64,000 nt of DNA, from assembly GCF_014284125.1 (NCBI RefSeq), contig NZ_JACOFX010000008.1, positions 163,180 through 227,179 on the forward strand, read 5' to 3'. The DNA is from Undibacterium umbellatum. Lineage in GTDB: Bacteria > Pseudomonadota > Gammaproteobacteria > Burkholderiales > Burkholderiaceae_D. This document shows positions 56,268 through 64,000 of the stretch, in pieces (the stretch's first letter is position 1; the number at the start of each line of letters is the position of its first letter). Below the pieces are notes generated by a model, which worked only from the letters and a program-made list of their open reading frames with translations, ran no database searches and was not told the DNA's origin. A program made the translations under genes and the position numbers.

Positions 56268-56858
56268 ATGAGTAAAAACCAGAAAATAGTCCTGGCTTCG
56301 AATAATCAGGGCAAGCTCAAAGAGTTTTACCAGATATTGTCGCCGCTGGGTATAGACCTCAGGGCGCAATCTGAATTTGAAGTGCCGGAGGCTGAGGAAC
56401 CATATCCCAGTTTCGTGGAAAATGCCCTGACCAAGGCCAGACATGCATCCCGCCTGACAGGCTTGCCAGCACTGGCCGATGACTCCGGCATCTGCGTCAA
56501 TGCCTTGCAAGGCTCGCCGGGCGTGCTTTCTGCCCGCTTTGCAGGTGAGCCCAAGTCTGATTTGCGCAACAATCAAAAACTCATCGCAGATTTGGCTGGC
56601 GTAGCAGACAAGTCGGCCTATTATTATTGTGTGTTGGTGTTTGTGCGCTCAGAGTTTGATCCTCAGCCTGTGATTGCTGACGGTGTCTGGGCAGGTGAAA
56701 TTATTGCGGATGCCCGTGGTGACAATGGTTTTGGCTACGATCCTCATTTTTTCATTCCCAGTTTGAACAAGACTGTGGCCGAACTCGCAGCAACAGAAAA
56801 GAATCAATTGTCGCACCGTGGGCGAGCCTTGCGCGCCCTTGTAGAAAAACTGAAATGA
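56268..56858 (+). CDS. rdgB: dITP/XTP pyrophosphatase (non-canonical purine NTPase)
   Basis: 196 residues. Hydrolyses dITP, XTP and related bases to keep them out of DNA and RNA. Family segments: IVLASNNQGKLKEFYQIL at the start, FVENALTKARHASRLTGLPA and LADDSGICVNALQGSPGVLS, then DNGFGYDPHFFIP. Overlaps hemW by 4 bases. Confidence 0.96.
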   Translation: MSKNQKIVLASNNQGKLKEFYQILSPLGIDLRAQSEFEVPEAEEPYPSFVENALTKARHASRLTGLPALADDSGICVNALQGSPGVLSARFAGEPKSDLRNNQKLIADLAGVADKSAYYYCVLVFVRSEFDPQPVIADGVWAGEIIADARGDNGFGYDPHFFIPSLNKTVAELAATEKNQLSHRGRALRALVEKLK

Positions 56859-58114
56859 TACCCATCAAGCCCATAGCGGCAAGCCAGCCTGTACAAAAAA
56901 AATCACCGGACTTATCGAATATCCCCGGTGATGTGGCCAGCCAGTATCTTGCACCAGGTAGTCTGAACCTGACCCAGTTGCCGCCGCTATCGCTGTATAT
57001 CCATTTCCCCTGGTGCGTGCGCAAATGTCCTTATTGCGATTTCAATTCGCATGAAGTTAAAGGCAGCTTTGACGAATCAGCCTACCTGGATGCCATGCGC
57101 GCCGATCTTGAGGCTGCATTGCCTCTGATCTGGGGGCGCAAGATCTACACCATCTTCATCGGTGGCGGTACTCCCAGCCTGATGTCGGCGGCAGGTCTTG
57201 ATCGCTTGCTTTCAGACCTGCGTACGCTGTTGCCACTGGATGGCAACGCAGAAATCACCATGGAAGCCAATCCTGGTACTTTTGAAGCAGAAAAATTTCG
57301 ATCTTATCGTCAAAGCGGCATCAATCGCTTATCTATAGGCATACAAAGCTTCAACTCCAAACATCTGGCAGCTTTGGGACGCATTCATGATGGTGACGAG
57401 GCACGTCGCGCGATAGAAATCGCACAGGCGAATTTTGACAATTTCAATCTCGACCTGATGTTTGCCTTGCCAGGTCAGACGCTGGAAGAAGTCAGGGAAG
57501 ATGTGGAAACAGCTATCTCTTTCGCGCCGCCGCATCTGTCGCTATACCACCTGACGCTAGAACCAAATACCTATTTCGCCAAATTCCCGCCAGCCATACC
57601 CGATGATGACCTGAGCGCAGAAATGCAGGATATTATTCACGGTCGCATGGCGGCAGCAGGCTTTGGCAATTATGAAGTCTCCGCCTACGCACAAGCGGGC
57701 AGGGCATCAAAACATAATCTGAATTACTGGAACTTTGGTGATTACCTCGGCATAGGTGCTGGTGCGCATTCAAAAATCTCCTTCCCACATCGTGTGATAC
57801 GCCAGGCGCGCTATAAGCAACCCAGGGCCTATATGGATGCAGTTGCCAGTGGTAATTGCGTGCAAGAGTCGCTTGAAATCCCAACGGATGAAATGGGTTT
57901 TGAATTCATGTTGAATGCACTGCGCTTGCAGCAGGGTTTCAAGGTCAACCTGTTCCAGGAACGCACAGGCATGTTGCTCAACACAATAGAAAAAGAACTA
58001 TTGATTGCAGAGCATAAAGGCTTGCTTTATCGCGATCATGAAATTATTTGTCCTACGCCATTGGGCAAGCAATTTTTAAATGACCTGCAACAAATTTTCC
58101 TTGGTGGCGACTAA
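56855..58114 (+). CDS. hemW: Radical SAM heme chaperone HemW
   Basis: 419 residues. The CxxxCxxC motif of the 4Fe-4S cluster is C54-V-R-K-C58-P-Y-C61 followed by DFNSH, a HemW/HemN-like signature. Other segments are FIGGGTPSLMSAAGLDRLLS and NLDLMFALPGQTLEEV. HemW binds heme and has no oxygen-independent coproporphyrinogen oxidase activity in the well-studied homologues. An N-terminal ~45 residues, not conserved, precede the core. Confidence 0.93.
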   Translation: MIPIKPIAASQPVQKKSPDLSNIPGDVASQYLAPGSLNLTQLPPLSLYIHFPWCVRKCPYCDFNSHEVKGSFDESAYLDAMRADLEAALPLIWGRKIYTIFIGGGTPSLMSAAGLDRLLSDLRTLLPLDGNAEITMEANPGTFEAEKFRSYRQSGINRLSIGIQSFNSKHLAALGRIHDGDEARRAIEIAQANFDNFNLDLMFALPGQTLEEVREDVETAISFAPPHLSLYHLTLEPNTYFAKFPPAIPDDDLSAEMQDIIHGRMAAAGFGNYEVSAYAQAGRASKHNLNYWNFGDYLGIGAGAHSKISFPHRVIRQARYKQPRAYMDAVASGNCVQESLEIPTDEMGFEFMLNALRLQQGFKVNLFQERTGMLLNTIEKELLIAEHKGLLYRDHEIICPTPLGKQFLNDLQQIFLGGD

Positions 58115-58393
58115 GTCAAGCACCTGCATTAATCGAGAGGCATAACATATTTGCTACTTGTCTTATTGGTGAAATCTAAAATATCTTCTATGCTGATAGG
58201 TAGCTAGCAGTGTTTGCACGATCTGCTGCAAAATCACCAGTACAGCAATTTAGCGCCCATTTTCCGATAATTGTGTCAGATAGCTCCAAAAAGCATCAAA
58301 AAACCTCACCTGCCGCTTTAAATTGTGTTGCAATTGGTTAATTCCCAAACTAATATCTGTACCAATTTTTGTAACAATTTAAGTCCGTTTTTT

Positions 58394-59578
58394 ATGACAC
58401 TGGCCCGTGGAATTGGCACTTTTTTGCCTGTAATGAATAGCAAGCAACAATTGCTTGCCCTACAAGCTGACTTTGGCGCTTTGCCTGTCAGTGAAGTGAT
58501 TGGCATCCTCCAGTTTTTGCAAGAAAAAGAAATTTTCGCCAAACTCACTGGCATTTCAGTTTTGATCGGGGTTCCAGATCCAGTTCTTGTGCCGGCAGAC
58601 ATTGATACGCGCTTGCCTTTGGCGCGCGTACTGTTCTCTGTGCCCTCCAGATCGACAGACGATAAAGATACACAGTCCAGGCTCAAGTATTTCAGCTCTC
58701 ATGGGGCACGTGTCGTTATTGATGATATTGAGACCAATGCCATCTGGGAGGGTGCAAAAGAAATTAGCGTTGACTGCAGCAAAGACATTCCAGCGCATGT
58801 CAAACCCTTGATGATACGTTTGCATGGCGGCAATCATATAGCGCAAAACTTGCCAAATTCAGCTTTGCTGGCGCAAGCCGATGAAGCTGGCTTTAAGTGG
58901 TTCTCAGGCGATTATGCATTTAATCCACCTGTCCACAACAAGGCCGCAGATGCAACAGCCAGGACCCGCCTGCTCAAGCTGTTGGGTTTGGTTGCTCGCG
59001 ATGCCGAATCGCGAGAGTTGGAAGAACTATTCAAGCAGGATGCGACACTCTCATTCATGCTCTTCAAGCTGGTCAGTTCCGCTGCCTTTGCACAAACCGT
59101 GCGCGTATCCAGCTTTGGTCAGGCCATTAATTTGCTAGGGCGCAGGCAATTGCAAAGATGGCTGCAATTATTGTTGTACGCCCGCCAGCAAGATCATCAT
59201 GGTGGGTTAAATCCTTTAATGCCACGCGCTGCTTTTCGCGCCAGCCTGATGGAAGCAATTTGCCTTAAACGTGGCGGCAGTAAAGATGAACTGGATTGTG
59301 CCTTCATGGTTGGTATGTTTTCCTTGTTGGATAAATTGTTTGGCAATCCTTTGATTGAAGTCTTGCAACCACTGAACCTGAATTCTGAAGTGTTGAGCGC
59401 TTTGCTGCAAAAGATAGGTGCCTTGGGCAAGAGCCTGGATCTGGTCGAGAAGGCTGACCGGCCATACAAGGACTTTACTCCTGGCTTGATTGAGGAACTT
59501 GGCTTGAGTGCCGACGATTATTATGAATGCGTGATCACCGCCTATGCGTGGGTTAATCAGGTTTGTCAGGACATGTAG
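58394..59578 (+). CDS. HDOD-domain signalling protein with degenerate EAL-like N-terminus
   Basis: 394 residues from the ATG at 58394; a GTG 23 codons earlier is open but has no Shine-Dalgarno. The C-terminal half (~200-390) contains an HDOD domain (ELEELFKQDATLSFMLFKLV, INLLGRRQLQRWLQLLLYAR). The N-terminal half resembles the remnant EAL-like domain of YuxH/CdgJ-type proteins, but the EAL motif itself is absent, so phosphodiesterase activity is not expected. It ends exactly one base before the next gene's ATG, so both are probably translated together. Confidence 0.8.
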   Translation: MTLARGIGTFLPVMNSKQQLLALQADFGALPVSEVIGILQFLQEKEIFAKLTGISVLIGVPDPVLVPADIDTRLPLARVLFSVPSRSTDDKDTQSRLKYFSSHGARVVIDDIETNAIWEGAKEISVDCSKDIPAHVKPLMIRLHGGNHIAQNLPNSALLAQADEAGFKWFSGDYAFNPPVHNKAADATARTRLLKLLGLVARDAESRELEELFKQDATLSFMLFKLVSSAAFAQTVRVSSFGQAINLLGRRQLQRWLQLLLYARQQDHHGGLNPLMPRAAFRASLMEAICLKRGGSKDELDCAFMVGMFSLLDKLFGNPLIEVLQPLNLNSEVLSALLQKIGALGKSLDLVEKADRPYKDFTPGLIEELGLSADDYYECVITAYAWVNQVCQDM

Positions 59579-61597
59579 ATGACCAGACTGCCTGCGATAG
59601 ATGAACTGGAAGTCGGTGCCAGCCTTGGCGAGGCAGCATTGTGCCTGCAAGGTGAAGAACTGGACGCCGCTTTAAATCGCATAGTCAAAGAAGTTTTCCA
59701 TGGTGCTGATGCTGCATTCAAACACGGGAAGATCGATGCGCAAAAAGCACGCGACGACGTGTTATGCATGACATCGCCTGAAACCTATTACATCTTGTCC
59801 GGAAAAAAAGGGCACATCAACGAAGCCGACCTCGCAAAATTAAATACACTTGCCAGCCTCACGGCCAAGTTATTTTCCAGACGTGCCCAACTTGACCAGG
59901 AAATGCAGGCATCTGCCCAGGCCCAATGGCAACAGACCCAGATCATCGATCAAATCCATGAATCTATTGTGACCATGGATCTGGCAGGCTTTATCCTGAG
60001 CTGGAACCGTGGTGCAGAAAAGCTGTTTGGCTATGCTGCGCAAGAAGTGATAGGCAAGAACATCCTGTTTCTGTATGACGGTGAAGATGAAACTGGCATG
60101 AAAATGTATGACAGTTTCCTTGAGCACGGCGGTCGTGAAATGGAAGTGCGCCGCAAGAAAAAATCAGGTGAGGTTTTCTGGGCCAGCCTCAATCTTTCTC
60201 CCTTGTGTGATGCCCAGGGTTTGCCCATAGGCATCATAGGCTACCTCAGCGATATCACTGCACGCAAAGAAGCAGAACAAAAGATTAATCACCTGGCTTA
60301 TTACGATGGCCTCACCAACTTGCCCAACCGCAGCCTGTTCCGCCAACTGGTTGATAATGCGCTACTGCATTCACAAAGAAATAACACCAGTGCCGCCATC
60401 ATCTTCCTGGACCTGAACCGCTTCAAACTCATCAACGACACCCTGGGCCACGATATTGGCAATGAATTGCTAAGCCAAGTCGCCGCCAGGTTTTTGCTTA
60501 CCTTGCGCGAGAACGACATCGTTGCCCGTTTAGGTAGCGACGAATTTGCCATTGCCGTGCTAGACATCAACCAGCATTTTCATGCCAGCCTGGTGGTACA
60601 AAAACTCTTGCACACCCTGAATGATGCCTTCATCGTCTCTGGACATGAGTTGCGCGTCGGTGCCAGCATAGGTATCAGCGTCTTCCCCCAAGATGGTAAC
60701 GACGCCAATGTCTTGCTGCAAAAAGCCGACATTGCCATGTATAAGGCCAAGCATAGTGCAGGCAATGTATCTGGCAGCTTTGTTTTTTACAGCGACAGCA
60801 TGAACCAGAGTATCGCTGGCAGGCTGTATCTTGAATCCAGCATGCGCAAGGCCCTAGAAAACCAAGAATTCTATTTACAGTACCAACCCAAAGTTGATAT
60901 ACAAAGCGGCAAAATCATCGGTGCTGAAGCCTTACTGCGCTGGCAACACCCGGAAAAAGGCTTGATCTCCCCGGCAGAATTCATCCCCGTCGCAGAAGAA
61001 ACCGGCCTGATCCTGCAAATAGATGCCTGGGTACTGGAAACCGCCTGTGCCCAGGCCAAGGAATGGCAAGACAGCGGCATAGCGCCATTCCGCATCGCAG
61101 TCAATGTCACAGCAAGAGAGTTCACCAACAGCCTGCCGATGCGCATTAAGGAAGCATTGCAACGCTATCAGATTTCACCTCAATGGCTGGAATTGGAAAT
61201 CACCGAAAGCATGCTCATGCACAGCACGCAGAGCGTGATTGCCATCATGGAGCAAATCACCGCCCAGAACGTCATCCTGGCGCTCGATGATTTTGGCACC
61301 GGCTATTCCAGCCTGTCCTACCTAAAGCGATTCCCGATAGACACGCTTAAGATAGATCGTTCCTTCATCCTCAACATCCCGACGGACCAGAACGACTGCG
61401 CCATCGCCAGCGCCATTATCATGATGGCCAAGCAGCTCAAGCACAAAGTCATCGCCGAAGGCGTAGAAACCCGCGAACAACTGGCTTTTCTCATCAACGC
61501 CGGTTGCGACGAAGTGCAGGGCTACCTCTATTCCCGCCCCGTCAGCCCCCAGCAATTGATTGCTTTACTGGATAAAAACTTCCATTTCGACATTTGA
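59579..61597 (+). CDS. PAS-GGDEF-EAL c-di-GMP signalling protein
   Basis: 672 residues. An N-terminal helical sensor-like region (~1-115) is followed by a PAS domain (~120-240; IHESIVTMDLAGFILSWNRG), a GGDEF domain with a GSDEF motif at 319-323 (second Gly replaced by Ser), and an EAL domain with E450-A-L in GAEALLRWQHPEKGLISPAE, plus LALDDFGTGYSSLSYLKRFP. EAL residues look intact, so c-di-GMP hydrolysis is likely; cyclase activity is doubtful but possible. No membrane segments are visible. Confidence 0.92.
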   Translation: MTRLPAIDELEVGASLGEAALCLQGEELDAALNRIVKEVFHGADAAFKHGKIDAQKARDDVLCMTSPETYYILSGKKGHINEADLAKLNTLASLTAKLFSRRAQLDQEMQASAQAQWQQTQIIDQIHESIVTMDLAGFILSWNRGAEKLFGYAAQEVIGKNILFLYDGEDETGMKMYDSFLEHGGREMEVRRKKKSGEVFWASLNLSPLCDAQGLPIGIIGYLSDITARKEAEQKINHLAYYDGLTNLPNRSLFRQLVDNALLHSQRNNTSAAIIFLDLNRFKLINDTLGHDIGNELLSQVAARFLLTLRENDIVARLGSDEFAIAVLDINQHFHASLVVQKLLHTLNDAFIVSGHELRVGASIGISVFPQDGNDANVLLQKADIAMYKAKHSAGNVSGSFVFYSDSMNQSIAGRLYLESSMRKALENQEFYLQYQPKVDIQSGKIIGAEALLRWQHPEKGLISPAEFIPVAEETGLILQIDAWVLETACAQAKEWQDSGIAPFRIAVNVTAREFTNSLPMRIKEALQRYQISPQWLELEITESMLMHSTQSVIAIMEQITAQNVILALDDFGTGYSSLSYLKRFPIDTLKIDRSFILNIPTDQNDCAIASAIIMMAKQLKHKVIAEGVETREQLAFLINAGCDEVQGYLYSRPVSPQQLIALLDKNFHFDI

Positions 61598-61600
61598 GCC

Positions 61601-61629
61601 TTGCTCATGCCCGTCACTCAGGTTATACT
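61601..61629 (+). promoter_or_regulatory. Promoter of tRNA-Ser
   Basis: TTGCTC (61601-61606), a 17-base spacer and TATACT (61624-61629), ten bases before the tRNA 5' end. Both hexamers are close to the sigma-70 consensus (4/6 and 5/6). Confidence 0.7.
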
Positions 61630-61638
61630 ATCAGGCTC

Positions 61639-61728
61639 GGAAGCTTGGCAGAGCGGTTGAATGCACCAGTCTTGAAAACTGGCGAGGTGTTATAGCCTTC
61701 GTGAGTTCGAATCTCACAGCTTCCGCCA
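61639..61728 (+). tRNA. tRNA-Ser(UGA)
   Basis: 90 bases including encoded CCA. The acceptor stem GGAAGCT/AGCTTCC is followed by discriminator G. The anticodon stem is CCAGT/ACTGG with loop CTTGAAA, so the anticodon is TGA (serine). A long variable arm marks it as class II. Downstream a tyrosine integrase starts the integrated element, so this gene is the likely attachment site. Confidence 0.96.
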
Positions 61729-61737
61729 ACGAATACG

Positions 61738-61767
61738 AAAAAGCCCTTGATAATCAAGGGCTTTTTT
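61738..61767 (+). terminator. Terminator after tRNA-Ser
   Basis: AAAAAGCCCTTGA (61738-61750) and TCAAGGGCTTTTTT (61754-61767) form a 13-bp perfect stem with loop TAA. Because of its A-run and T-run it can terminate in both directions, including the integrase from the other side. Confidence 0.85.
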
Positions 61768-61826
61768 ATTTTCAGCAATTATTATTGCCCGGCCGCCAAG
61801 CGTTCAAAATGCGCAAATTGGTCTGA

Positions 61827-61849
61827 GTTGCGGAGACGATCTCCGCAAC
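61827..61849. repeat. 10-bp inverted repeat beyond the integrase end
   Basis: GTTGCGGAGA (61827-61836) and TCTCCGCAAC (61840-61849) with a 3-base loop, 9 bases past the integrase stop. It may be a terminator without T-run, or a binding site for integrase/excisionase arms. Confidence 0.6.
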
Positions 61850-61857
61850 CCCCGTAT

Positions 61858-62916
61858 TTATCGGGTCGGTTTGACCTCTTCACCGATACGGCGATACACT
61901 TTTTCTGTGATCTGTTTGTCATTATGTCCAAGCAATTTGCTGGCATCGTGCAAACTCGCGATTTCGCTGGCCGCTTTTGATCGAATATCCCTGAATTGAA
62001 ACTTTTCAATTTTGCCAGCAAGGTGCTCATTTCCATCAAGCCGGGCTTTTTCCGCTGCAGACGACCTGGCCTTCTCAAAACGCAAGCGTAAGGTCCATTT
62101 GTTCAAAGGCTGATCCTGTTCCGTAGTAACAATATAAGATTTGTTAATGCGGTGCGGCCGTGCAAGAATCTGATCGAGGGCAAGGCCCAGCTCCGAACGC
62201 ACGCCATTGATATCAAGCATGATCCGTAAAAATTTCTTGGTTTTGCCTTGTTTGACATGCAGTGCACCGTCATGAATATCAGTCTCCAGCATGCGCAGCA
62301 CGTCGCCTGGTCGTTGACCAGTTAAATAGGCCATATCCATCGCATCACGTAACTCGAAGGAGGCGAGGGCGTATACAGCCTCCCATACATCCTTTGAAGC
62401 GTAAAAATCCCTGGGCTCCTCCTTATTCTTGCGCACTCCACGGCAAGGGTTTTCTTGTGCGGTATATCCCCATTCTCGCGCAATGTTGAAAATATGCGAC
62501 AACAACGCCAATTCCCTGTTTGCGCGGATCTTCGCCGTTCTCACGTCTCTATAAGCAGCAATCATTTGCGGCGTAATAGCATCAATAGGCGCTGAGTCGA
62601 ACACTTTACGCAATTGCCTTATTGAGTCAGCGTTGTCTTTCTGAGTGCTTCGTGCCTTATCCGGCAAGATAAACCGCTCATAGCGGTCAAAAATATGACA
62701 CATCAGGCCAGTTTCAACCGGCGCAGCAACACACTCCAGTTCAGCCCATTTCCGCTTGGCCTCGTTCAAGTCCTTACCCAAAGGGATTTCCAATCGCTTA
62801 CCGACTTCATCGCGCCCGTTGTAGTAATAACTTGTCCAAAGTTTGCCACTCTTCAGCTTCTTAGTTCGTTTTAGCATTTTTGGTGGCAATGTCCGCGACG
62901 TAGTTTTTGGTCTCAT
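61858..62916 (-). CDS. Tyrosine-recombinase integrase
   Basis: 352 residues from ATG 62916; a TTG four codons earlier would add four residues and overlap the next gene. The catalytic set is visible: Arg in YLTGQRPGDVLRML, the second Arg in FRDIRSKAAS, LLGHNDKQ (His), and the nucleophile Tyr in EKVYRRIGEEV near the C-terminus. Such integrases recombine attP with a chromosomal site, here most likely tRNA-Ser. It lies with its C-terminal end toward the tRNA, as is usual in tRNA-targeted elements. Confidence 0.93.
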   Translation of the reverse strand: MRPKTTSRTLPPKMLKRTKKLKSGKLWTSYYYNGRDEVGKRLEIPLGKDLNEAKRKWAELECVAAPVETGLMCHIFDRYERFILPDKARSTQKDNADSIRQLRKVFDSAPIDAITPQMIAAYRDVRTAKIRANRELALLSHIFNIAREWGYTAQENPCRGVRKNKEEPRDFYASKDVWEAVYALASFELRDAMDMAYLTGQRPGDVLRMLETDIHDGALHVKQGKTKKFLRIMLDINGVRSELGLALDQILARPHRINKSYIVTTEQDQPLNKWTLRLRFEKARSSAAEKARLDGNEHLAGKIEKFQFRDIRSKAASEIASLHDASKLLGHNDKQITEKVYRRIGEEVKPTR

Positions 62917-62924
62917 AGTAAAAA

Positions 62925-63176
62925 TCAAGATAATTTAGAAAAATCAGGCACCCAAGGCGCTGCAGGCGCAAAACTGGCAGGATTCACGCCCGCCAGCTTC
63001 AAGCGTGCATACAAGCGGCCAACGACTGGCTCCCCGTTCCGCTTCAAGTGATAAACCCAGCCATTACTTTTAAGCCAGGCTACCTGGTCGTGCCGGCGCG
63101 TGCAGCCGGTGATACTTGCCAGCTCATCGCTGGTCAACGTCTCCGACTCCACCTTTGTTTCAAAAATTGAACTCAT
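62925..63176 (-). CDS. Small DUF4224-like phage protein
   Basis: 83 residues from ATG 63176; a TTG three codons upstream is possible. It resembles DUF4224-type proteins found just beside phage integrases: SDELASITGCTRRHDQVAWL, then SNGWVYHLKRNGEPVVGRLY. The pattern suits a small helix-turn-helix DNA binder (excisionase-like role is possible but unproven). The integrase follows on the same strand with 9 bases between stop and ATG. Confidence 0.65.
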   Translation of the reverse strand: MSSIFETKVESETLTSDELASITGCTRRHDQVAWLKSNGWVYHLKRNGEPVVGRLYARLKLAGVNPASFAPAAPWVPDFSKLS

Positions 63177-63185
63177 ATAAATCAA

Positions 63186-63374
63186 TCAACGAGGTGCAAA
63201 GCCATTGTCAGCAAGGCCATCAGCCACCTTCAGCGCACCTTCCTGCATCAAATAGGCTTCATCAATACTGACTGCAAGCTGTTTAAATTCAGAAAACCCG
63301 ATACGCTTAAAAAACTGCGCCAACGCCTCAGCCTGATCCGCATTCATGTATGAAGTAATTTTCACCGTTCTCAT
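63186..63374 (-). CDS. Small phage protein of unknown function
   Basis: 62 residues from ATG 63374 (MRTVKITSYMNADQAEALAQ). It is helical and soluble and resembles short proteins of integrated elements near integrases (DUF7706-like by recollection, not verified). Ends 'FAPR'. One base separates it from the stop of the preceding gene, indicating translational linkage. Confidence 0.55.
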   Translation of the reverse strand: MRTVKITSYMNADQAEALAQFFKRIGFSEFKQLAVSIDEAYLMQEGALKVADGLADNGFAPR

Positions 63375-63375
63375 T

Positions 63376-63531
63376 TCACTGCACCCCCACGTTTTCATTC
63401 ACGATTACTTCCACTGTTTCAGCATCGATACCCAACAGCCGGGCAACTTCATCAAAGCGGGCCGCGTTGGCCTTGCCTGGTGCATAGGTGATAGCGAACA
63501 CCTGCAAAATCCGATGTTTAGCAACAATCAT
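63376..63531 (-). CDS. Small hypothetical protein (51 residues)
   Basis: From ATG 63531 (MIVAKHRILQVFAITYAPGK), overlapping the stop of the upstream 48-codon gene as ATGA. No family recognised; the helical C-terminal part has ARFDEVARLLGIDAETVEVI. Real coding status rests on its tight fit between neighbours. Confidence 0.5.
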   Translation of the reverse strand: MIVAKHRILQVFAITYAPGKANAARFDEVARLLGIDAETVEVIVNENVGVQ

Positions 63532-63674
63532 TTGCCACCCCTCACAGGGTTCACGGTAACGCCACAAGCACCAAAAAAATCATAGACAGCGTCGAACACC
63601 GCGCAGGCCTCCTGGGCGATAGCGAAGTATTGAAACTCGCCCAGCTCTGTTTTTACTTTGACTCGAAAGCTCAT
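63528..63674 (-). CDS. Small hypothetical protein (48 residues)
   Basis: Starts at ATG 63674 (MSFRVKVKTELGEFQYFAIA) with an AAAGGA Shine-Dalgarno about 7 bases upstream and ends at 63528, overlapping the next ATG by 4 bases. Below the usual length cut-off, but Shine-Dalgarno and overlap support it. No family recognised. Confidence 0.5.
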   Translation of the reverse strand: MSFRVKVKTELGEFQYFAIAQEACAVFDAVYDFFGACGVTVNPVRGGK

Positions 63675-63692
63675 ATTCGGTCCTTTCAATAG

Positions 63693-64000
63693 TTATTTGT
63701 CGCGCTGGAAAATCCAGCATCTAACGGTTGTTGCCGGTGTGGCGATTGGTGACTGTGTGTTCCGTACAAGACTGTAGATAGGCTTGTTAGCTTCGATAAA
63801 CTTGCGCCGTGCGCTCGTCTTCAGCACCTTTTTCAAGTCGCGCAATGGCGGTACTTGCTGACGTTTCTCTGTTGCCACCTGCAGGAAATGATTCAGATTG
63901 ACTGCAATCAAAGACGGGTCACGCGAATGATTCAAGATCGACATATCCCCGTTATCCAGATAATCAAACGCCTCCCAGAATTCCTGCACGAGCACATGGT
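63693..64000 (-). CDS. C-terminal part of a phage-type protein (partial)
   Basis: The frame is open to the window edge; a GTG at 63995 could be an internal start. The visible ~102 residues include EFWEAFDYLDNG, NHSRDPSLIAVNLNHFLQVA and PPLRDLKKVLKTSARRKF, ending RCWIFQRDK. These look like the C-terminal end of phage replication/primase-helicase-type proteins seen in integrated elements, but the assignment is tentative. Confidence 0.5.
   Translation of the reverse strand, partial: HVLVQEFWEAFDYLDNGDMSILNHSRDPSLIAVNLNHFLQVATEKRQQVPPLRDLKKVLKTSARRKFIEANKPIYSLVRNTQSPIATPATTVRCWIFQRDK

Larger units (their letters stand above)
61729..64000. mobile_element. Left end of an integrated phage-like element at tRNA-Ser
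   Basis: Begins at or just inside the 3' end of tRNA-Ser and holds, all on the minus strand, an integrase and five small ORFs with tight spacing and overlaps. The last reads out of the window, so the length and the right end are not visible. Its gene content is mostly short and unrecognised, unlike the chromosomal genes to the left. The direct repeat (att core) would be expected in the tRNA 3' half, but only one copy can be seen. Confidence 0.75.

Noticed and set aside
58263..58270. TCCGATAA, like a sigma-28 -10 box, upstream of the HDOD gene
   Set aside because: No TAAA at the required 15-base distance; probably chance.

Overview
The window looks like part of a chromosome of a motile betaproteobacterium, most likely Burkholderiales close to Oxalobacteraceae (Undibacterium/Herbaspirillum type). 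This is inferred from gene order (purA-PRTase-rnr-rlmB; yicC-gmk-rpoZ-spoT; kinase-PP2C-rph-rdgB-hemW) and protein character; no database search was possible. Coding density is high and most intergenic gaps are under 100 bases.

Layout. 1-5.9 kb: housekeeping genes (3' end of purA, a phosphoribosyltransferase, rnr, rlmB, a cysE-type serine acetyltransferase) and a duplicated tRNA-Leu(CAG) unit. 5.9-27.2 kb: a nearly continuous flagellar block. On the minus strand, fliF-G-H-I-J-K-L-M-N-O-P-Q-R lead into an NAD(P)HX repair gene. fliE is divergent from fliF. A second minus-strand group holds a YcgR-like c-di-GMP brake, an FlhB C-domain homologue, a second FliK-like protein, fliT, fliS, fliD, flaG and fliC. 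Sigma-28 type promoters can be read in front of fliC and fliD.

27.5-44.6 kb: an accessory glycan island starting directly divergent from fliC. It encodes a TPR/SPINDLY O-GlcNAc-transferase-like protein, a DegT sugar aminotransferase, a WbqC-like protein, two paralogous beta-propeller proteins around an FkbM methyltransferase, a PglD/NeuD-type acyltransferase, two more methyltransferases, an acyl carrier protein with an SDR and an adenylating ligase, and a CDP-glucose branch (rfbF, rfbG, a 3,5-epimerase and a C-methyltransferase). The simplest reading is synthesis of an unusual acylated, C-methylated, perhaps amino 6-deoxyhexose and its transfer to flagellin; O-antigen or another surface glycan is the alternative.

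44.6-61.6 kb: signalling and housekeeping genes: a GGDEF protein, a NarL-type response regulator, greB, a DUF3422 membrane protein, a bifunctional RelA/SpoT enzyme, rpoZ, gmk, yicC, a Ser/Thr kinase with a PP2C phosphatase, rph, rdgB, hemW, an HDOD protein and a PAS-GGDEF-EAL protein.

61.6-64 kb: a tRNA-Ser(UGA) gene followed by a tyrosine integrase and a run of small minus-strand phage-like ORFs, i.e. the left end of an integrated element that runs off the window.

How it fits together: c-di-GMP enzymes, a YcgR-like brake, the flagellar block and the glycan island point to a motility/surface switch. The best candidate for something undescribed is the 27.5-44.6 kb island.
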